Of a stretch of DNA of 64,000 bases, positions 62,568 to 64,000 are shown in pieces (the stretch's first letter is position 1; each line of letters begins with the position of its first letter). The notes beneath the pieces are model-generated. The model was not told where the DNA came from, did no database searches, and was given only the letters and a program-made list of their open reading frames with translations. The position numbers and the translations under genes were made by a program. This stretch comes from Mastigias papua (lineage: Eukaryota > Cnidaria > Scyphozoa > Rhizostomeae > Mastigiidae): the NCBI GenBank assembly GCA_964019165.1, contig OZ025273.1, positions 1,694,501-1,758,500 on the forward strand, read 5' to 3'.

Positions 62568-63634
62568 CTGATAAAACACAAGGTATTATAAGAAACTAAA
62601 CCGAACTTGAATAACTGGACTTTATCAAAGCACATTTGTTTTACATTGATTTAATCCTTGGTGTATAAAAAAGGATGCAACAAATTAGGATACGTTTGGG
62701 AAGAGAGCATCCCTTCTTGCATTACCTCCCCGGGCTTACTGATTTAACCTCTAAATACAATGCGGGATTATAAGAGAGGTCAGATTATAAGTGGGGGGGG
62801 GATAATGTTTCAAGGGTGCTGAAATATTTCCTGGAAAGTCCCATGGCTTTTAATCTGACCCATTTTCTCGAAACATAGAGCTCTTAGCAAGGCAATTTTT
62901 TGGTCGGTGGTGTCATTCTAGGCTTCCCTAAACTAGTAAATGGTAAATCTTTTTGTGCTTCTACTTAATCCAATAAAAACTGCTTCCCACTTTCTTCTAC
63001 GAATAGATAACTTCATTTTTAGATTTGATCGTACATTCTTGTGCATTGAAATAAACTCTGCATGCGGGATTACTAGGGAGATGGGATTAATTTTTCAAAG
63101 ATTAGGCCAAAGGCGGGGTGAAGAGATAGAGGTGTGAATATTAGCGAGGGCGGGAATACAAAAGAGAATACGGTAGAAATAGATGTCTTGGTCTTTATCA
63201 TACGATTAAATTATTGTATGAGAGCTCCAAAGACGTAAAACCATTCAACAAAACAAAACATTAAATTTACGCGCAAAAAATGCTATGAAGACAAAACATA
63301 CAACGTGAATGTATACAAGAAACCTGGCAGCAACTAAGAATGTAAAAAATTCTTCAGAAACAGAGACAAAAACACTGACGAAATTTGGAGTGATTTTCTC
63401 CTTATCAGTATCCCACCCTGAATTTAAGGCCTTCGTGCGAGTAATCTTAATCGTTAACAAGTCAAAGGCAAGACTTCACCTGTATTCAATGGTCAAGATA
63501 CAACCTGGTTTGCGGCGACAGCCGAGAGTAGCGTCAGAAGCAAAAATGGGGAGGAAAGATAAGAAATATTTAACTTAAAAGCAGAATACCTTTCATACGG
63601 CAATTGTTACTCGAAGTCAAACTGTACAGTGGCA
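62568..63634. other. Region upstream of PI4KB in-window exons
   Basis: No further PI4KB exon was recognised. A poly-G run (62791-62800) and two degenerate GGGATTA/AGAGAGG repeat fragments are present. Frames on both strands at 63245-63578 overlap each other and match no family I know. Confidence 0.5.
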
Positions 63635-64000
63635 ATGAGAATGAATTTCGCACGGTCAGTTATGCTAAGTCTAACAGTTTTCATGGGGCTCGTAGGCAAG
63701 ATTTCAGTGGTAGGTCTTCCTATGAAGCACAAGACAGTTCGTTGGCCAAGCCTTCAATTCAGTAACTATCACAAACAGGCCAAGAATAAACTTACAACGT
63801 CGACAGATCGTGCTGTAAAACGCGGCATATACAAACTAATGCTACCCGGCCTAGCGGAAAATGATGACAGAGTCCAGGCTGGAATAGCGGGTAACTGGAA
63901 TAGCAAGAGCATGCTGGATATTAACAGAATTGGGAACTCGGCCAAGTCGTCCTATGAAGAGGAGAGATCAAGAGAACAGAATATATTAAATAACGATGCA
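63635..64000 (+). CDS. Possible secreted precursor, 3' end beyond window
   Basis: A 122-codon frame is open to the window end. It starts MRMNFARSVMLSLTVFMGLV, a convincing signal peptide with a basic n-region and hydrophobic core, followed by a polar chain with a dibasic KR in STDRAVKRGIYKLMLPGLAE. An in-frame TAA at 63560-63562 means translation begins at 63635 (or 63641) unless an upstream exon is spliced in. I do not recognise the family. A secreted peptide precursor is one reading, but the dibasic site is single so far. It lies on the opposite strand to PI4KB, upstream of the PI4KB exons seen here, so it may be nested in a PI4KB intron or be a separate neighbour. It could also be chance. 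Confidence 0.4.
   Translation, partial: MRMNFARSVMLSLTVFMGLVGKISVVGLPMKHKTVRWPSLQFSNYHKQAKNKLTTSTDRAVKRGIYKLMLPGLAENDDRVQAGIAGNWNSKSMLDINRIGNSAKSSYEEERSREQNILNNDA

Overview
The window is AT-rich animal nuclear DNA. Genes are split into many short exons by GT-AG introns, there are two apparent minor-spliceosome introns, long microsatellites, and relics of a non-LTR retrotransposon, MITE-like elements and possible ribozyme-bearing retroelements. The encoded proteins are close to vertebrate orthologues. The retrotransposon reverse transcriptase resembles families I know from cnidarians. My best guess is a cnidarian, perhaps an anthozoan; that assignment is inference and of modest confidence.

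Three protein genes were assembled exon by exon, all on the minus strand. (1) 2845-26821: a complete GARNL3 orthologue, 27 coding exons, 2991 nt, 996 residues, with an N-terminal region, RapGAP domain, linker, citron-homology (CNH) domain and basic/serine-rich tail. (2) 30170-40456: a small seven-exon gene for a 141-residue protein of the uncharacterised C1orf21 family, starting MGC (myristoylation/palmitoylation signal). (3) 52434-62567: the 3' eleven exons (377 residues) of phosphatidylinositol 4-kinase beta (PI4KB), with the whole catalytic core; its 5' exons were not found in the window. At the right edge (63635 onward, plus strand) an open frame begins with a good signal peptide and runs off the end.

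Layout: 1-2844 is intergenic. GARNL3 intron 7 (14692-18479) is a nest of mobile and simple repeats: a LINE relic, inverted pairs of hammerhead-ribozyme-like motifs, (TA)n and (CA)n tracts, and a tandem duplication that copied the end of exon 7 with its splice donor. Intron 5 holds a hAT-like non-autonomous element and intron 4 a (TCA)n array. 26822-30169 and 40457-52433 have no supported gene; the latter holds a degenerate ~60-bp satellite, a 2.4-kb CpG desert and a MITE. PI4KB introns contain another MITE and two minisatellites.

Functionally the genes share a theme of membrane-linked signalling (a Rap GTPase regulator, a probably lipidated small protein, a Golgi lipid kinase), but nothing in the sequence shows that they act together. 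The most notable observations are the two U12-type introns (GT-AG in GARNL3, AT-AC in PI4KB), the hammerhead-like motifs with compensatory stem changes, the microsatellite-associated partial exon duplication, and two sharply bounded CpG-depleted blocks. All exon boundaries come from hand reading of splice sites, frame continuity and remembered family sequence; no transcript or database search was available.
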